Origin: Kerstersia gyiorum
Lineage (GTDB): Bacteria; Pseudomonadota; Gammaproteobacteria; Burkholderiales; Burkholderiaceae_B
NCBI RefSeq assembly: GCF_004216755.1
Contig: NZ_SGWZ01000005.1
Span: 62,001-126,000, forward strand
DNA: 64,000 bases
Direction of reading: 5' to 3'
Part shown: positions 62,642 to 64,000 of the stretch, piece after piece
Position numbering within the stretch: position 1 is the first letter of the stretch
How the letters are laid out: every line of letters begins with the position of its first letter
The notes under the pieces: generated by a model
Told to the model about the DNA's origin: nothing
The model's input: the letters and a program-made list of their open reading frames with translations, nothing else
The model's database searches: none
Program-made: the position numbers and the translations under genes

Positions 62642-62681
62642 ACCCGGCCCGGGACAGACATACAGAACAAGGATATTCATC

Positions 62682-63521
62682 ATGGCTACCATCGTCGGCG
62701 GCATTCTCACTTCCCATGTTCCAGCCATCGGCCGCGCCATCGCGCTGGAACTGCAGCAAGACCCCTACTGGAAACCTTTCTTCGACGGTTTTCCGCCAGT
62801 GCGGGAATGGCTGGCACGCCAGCGTCCCGATGTCGTCGTCGTGTTCTACAACGACCACGGACTGAACTTTTTCCTCGACAAAATGCCGACCTTCGCCATC
62901 GGCGCAGCGCCCAGCTACAGCAATGCGGACGAAGGCTGGGGCATCCCGCAAGTCCCGGCATTCAAGGGTGAACAAACGCTGTCGTGGCACCTGATCGAAG
63001 CGTTGGTGGCCCATGAGTTCGACCCGGTCACCTGTCAGGAAATGCTGGTGGACCACGCGTTCACGCTGCCCATGGCCCTGCTCTGGCCGGACCAGCAGTG
63101 GCCTGTGACGGTCGTGCCGGTGAATATCAACACCGTGCAGTTTCCCCTGCCGTCCGCCAAGCGCTGCTACGACCTGGGCGCCACCATCGGCCAGGCAGTG
63201 CGCAACTGGGACAGCAGCAAGCGGGTGGCCTTCCTGGGCACCGGCGGCCTGTCGCACCAGCTCGACGGCGAGCGCGCCGGCTTCATCAACAAGAACTTCG
63301 ACCTGGAATTCATGGACAGCCTGGTCAAGGAGCCGCGCTGGGCCACGCAGTTCAGCATCCATCAATTGGTCGAACTCGCGGGCACGCAAGGGATCGAACT
63401 GCTGATGTGGCTGGCCACCCGTGGCGCGCTGGGCGAGCACGTGCGCGAAGTCCACCGCAACTATCACATCCCGATTTCCAACACCGCATCCGGCGTACAG
63501 CTGCTGGAGCCTGTTGCCTGA
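62682..63521 (+). CDS. ligB: Protocatechuate 4,5-dioxygenase beta subunit
   Basis: Extradiol Fe(II) dioxygenase, 279 residues; opens protocatechuate to 4-carboxy-2-hydroxymuconate semialdehyde. Iron ligands are in place: H12 (GGILTSHVPAIG), H59 (YNDHGLN) and E239 (ELAGTQGIEL); catalytic H192 in TGGLSHQLDGE. ATG 62682 has AAGGA upstream. No further lig genes (ligC, ligI, ligJ, ligK) follow; transcription ends at two tandem terminators. Confidence 0.95.
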   Translation: MATIVGGILTSHVPAIGRAIALELQQDPYWKPFFDGFPPVREWLARQRPDVVVVFYNDHGLNFFLDKMPTFAIGAAPSYSNADEGWGIPQVPAFKGEQTLSWHLIEALVAHEFDPVTCQEMLVDHAFTLPMALLWPDQQWPVTVVPVNINTVQFPLPSAKRCYDLGATIGQAVRNWDSSKRVAFLGTGGLSHQLDGERAGFINKNFDLEFMDSLVKEPRWATQFSIHQLVELAGTQGIELLMWLATRGALGEHVREVHRNYHIPISNTASGVQLLEPVA

Positions 63522-63552
63522 GTTTCATCGCCTGATGCCTCCTCATCCGGCC

Positions 63553-63577
63553 CCAGGCCAGCCATGGCCTGGTTTTT
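63553..63577 (+). terminator. First terminator after ligB
   Basis: 8-bp stem CCAGGCCA-GCCA-TGGCCTGG followed by five T. Confidence 0.85.
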
Positions 63578-63578
63578 C

Positions 63579-63609
63579 GCCAGACGCGCACGTGTCTGGC
63601 ATTTTTTTT
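63579..63609 (+). terminator. Second terminator after ligB
   Basis: Stem GCCAGAC...GTCTGGC (extendable by GCG/CGT pairing) followed by eight T, directly after the first terminator. Confidence 0.88.
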
Positions 63610-63761
63610 GCCCGGCCAGCCGCCCGCCAATAATGTCCACACCCGCTGTGAACAACCCTGTTGGCAGCCCTTGCACAGCCACGGAAAACCCAATGGCATC
63701 AAGGCACTGCAACACACCGATCAAAAATTGAGCAGAGACGCACGCCTCGCCTGTGCGCCGG

Positions 63762-64000
63762 CTACTCCGCAAACACATCCGTGATCAGGCGCCGGAACCA
63801 GACATTCCTGGGGTCCTGCTGGAAGCGGGCGTGCCAGTATTGCTTCAGGTCGTAGCGGGCAATGTCTATCGGCGGCTCGATGGTCTGCACATTGACGCTG
63901 TGCGCGTACAGATCCGCCACCGTGCGCGGCAGCACCACGATCAGGTCGGACTGCTCGATGAGCGAAGGCACACTCATGTAGTGCGCCGTCTTCAGTACAA
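63762..64000 (-). CDS. LysR-family regulator, C-terminal part (cut by window edge)
   Basis: The frame is open to the right edge; about 79 codons are visible. The sequence (MSVPSLIEQSDLIVVLPRTVADLY, then PPIDIARYDLKQYWHARFQQDPRNVWFR) is the end of a NahR/LinR-type LysR ligand domain with its W-H-x-R-F-x-x-D-P-x-x-x-W-x-R signature. The visible ATG at 63977 is internal. Target unknown. Confidence 0.85.
   Translation of the reverse strand, partial: VLKTAHYMSVPSLIEQSDLIVVLPRTVADLYAHSVNVQTIEPPIDIARYDLKQYWHARFQQDPRNVWFRRLITDVFAE

Overview
The window looks like the chromosome of a betaproteobacterium, most likely Burkholderiales/Alcaligenaceae. The DNA is GC-rich, TRAP and MFS uptake systems and LysR regulators abound, ProQ and pirin are beta-like, and acetate is handled by an acs/actP locus with a CrbS/CrbR-type two-component system. 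This is inference from gene content; there is no rRNA to confirm it. The first ~4.3 kb has visibly lower GC than the rest.

Left end (1-4361), accessory DNA: the 3' part of a type I restriction HsdR gene, an Mrr-type nuclease and an unrecognised Cys-rich protein. It ends exactly at a 54-bp copy of the 3' half of a tRNA-Leu(CAA), the signature of a tRNA-integrated island (attachment-site remnant). Two small genes (a SUKH-like protein and a winged-helix-like protein) follow.

Region 5.5-25.6 kb, core and catabolic genes: hemolysin III-like protein, AcuI-like reductase, Psd, BrnQ; a four-gene coupled operon (MFS-SDR-IlvD/Edd dehydratase-HIBADH family) divergent from a LysR gene; a lipoprotein GDSL esterase overlapping a metallophosphoesterase; an orphan TRAP binding protein; a 2-keto acid decarboxylase facing an Lrp gene; a LysR gene; a secreted TPR protein.

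Region 25.9-34.0 kb: peptide deformylase, a CrbS-type SLC5-STAC-PAS-kinase-receiver protein, then nadC and nadA-nadB, each preceded by related TTATGCTC-type dyads that look like a common NAD-synthesis operator.

Region 34.0-46.6 kb: ten minus-strand genes with repeated 4-8 bp overlaps (ALDH, ThDP enzyme, 4,5-dihydroxyphthalate decarboxylase-like protein, AroQ paralogue, GMC oxidoreductase, TRAP DctM-DctQ-DctP, SDR, TIM-barrel isomerase) divergent from a LysR gene. This is the strongest candidate for an undescribed catabolic system.

Region 46.6-54.1 kb: the CrbR-type regulator, acs, actP and its DUF485 partner, then pirin and ProQ. Region 54.1-58.3 kb: a metal/redox-type two-component system divergent from cytochrome b561 and two YceI genes across a large palindrome. 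Region 58.4-64 kb: a frameshifted amino-acid permease, tRNA-Arg(CCG), a TerC-family gene under a yybP-ykoY (Mn2+) riboswitch, and LysR-controlled ligAB for protocatechuate 4,5-cleavage. The window closes inside another LysR gene.
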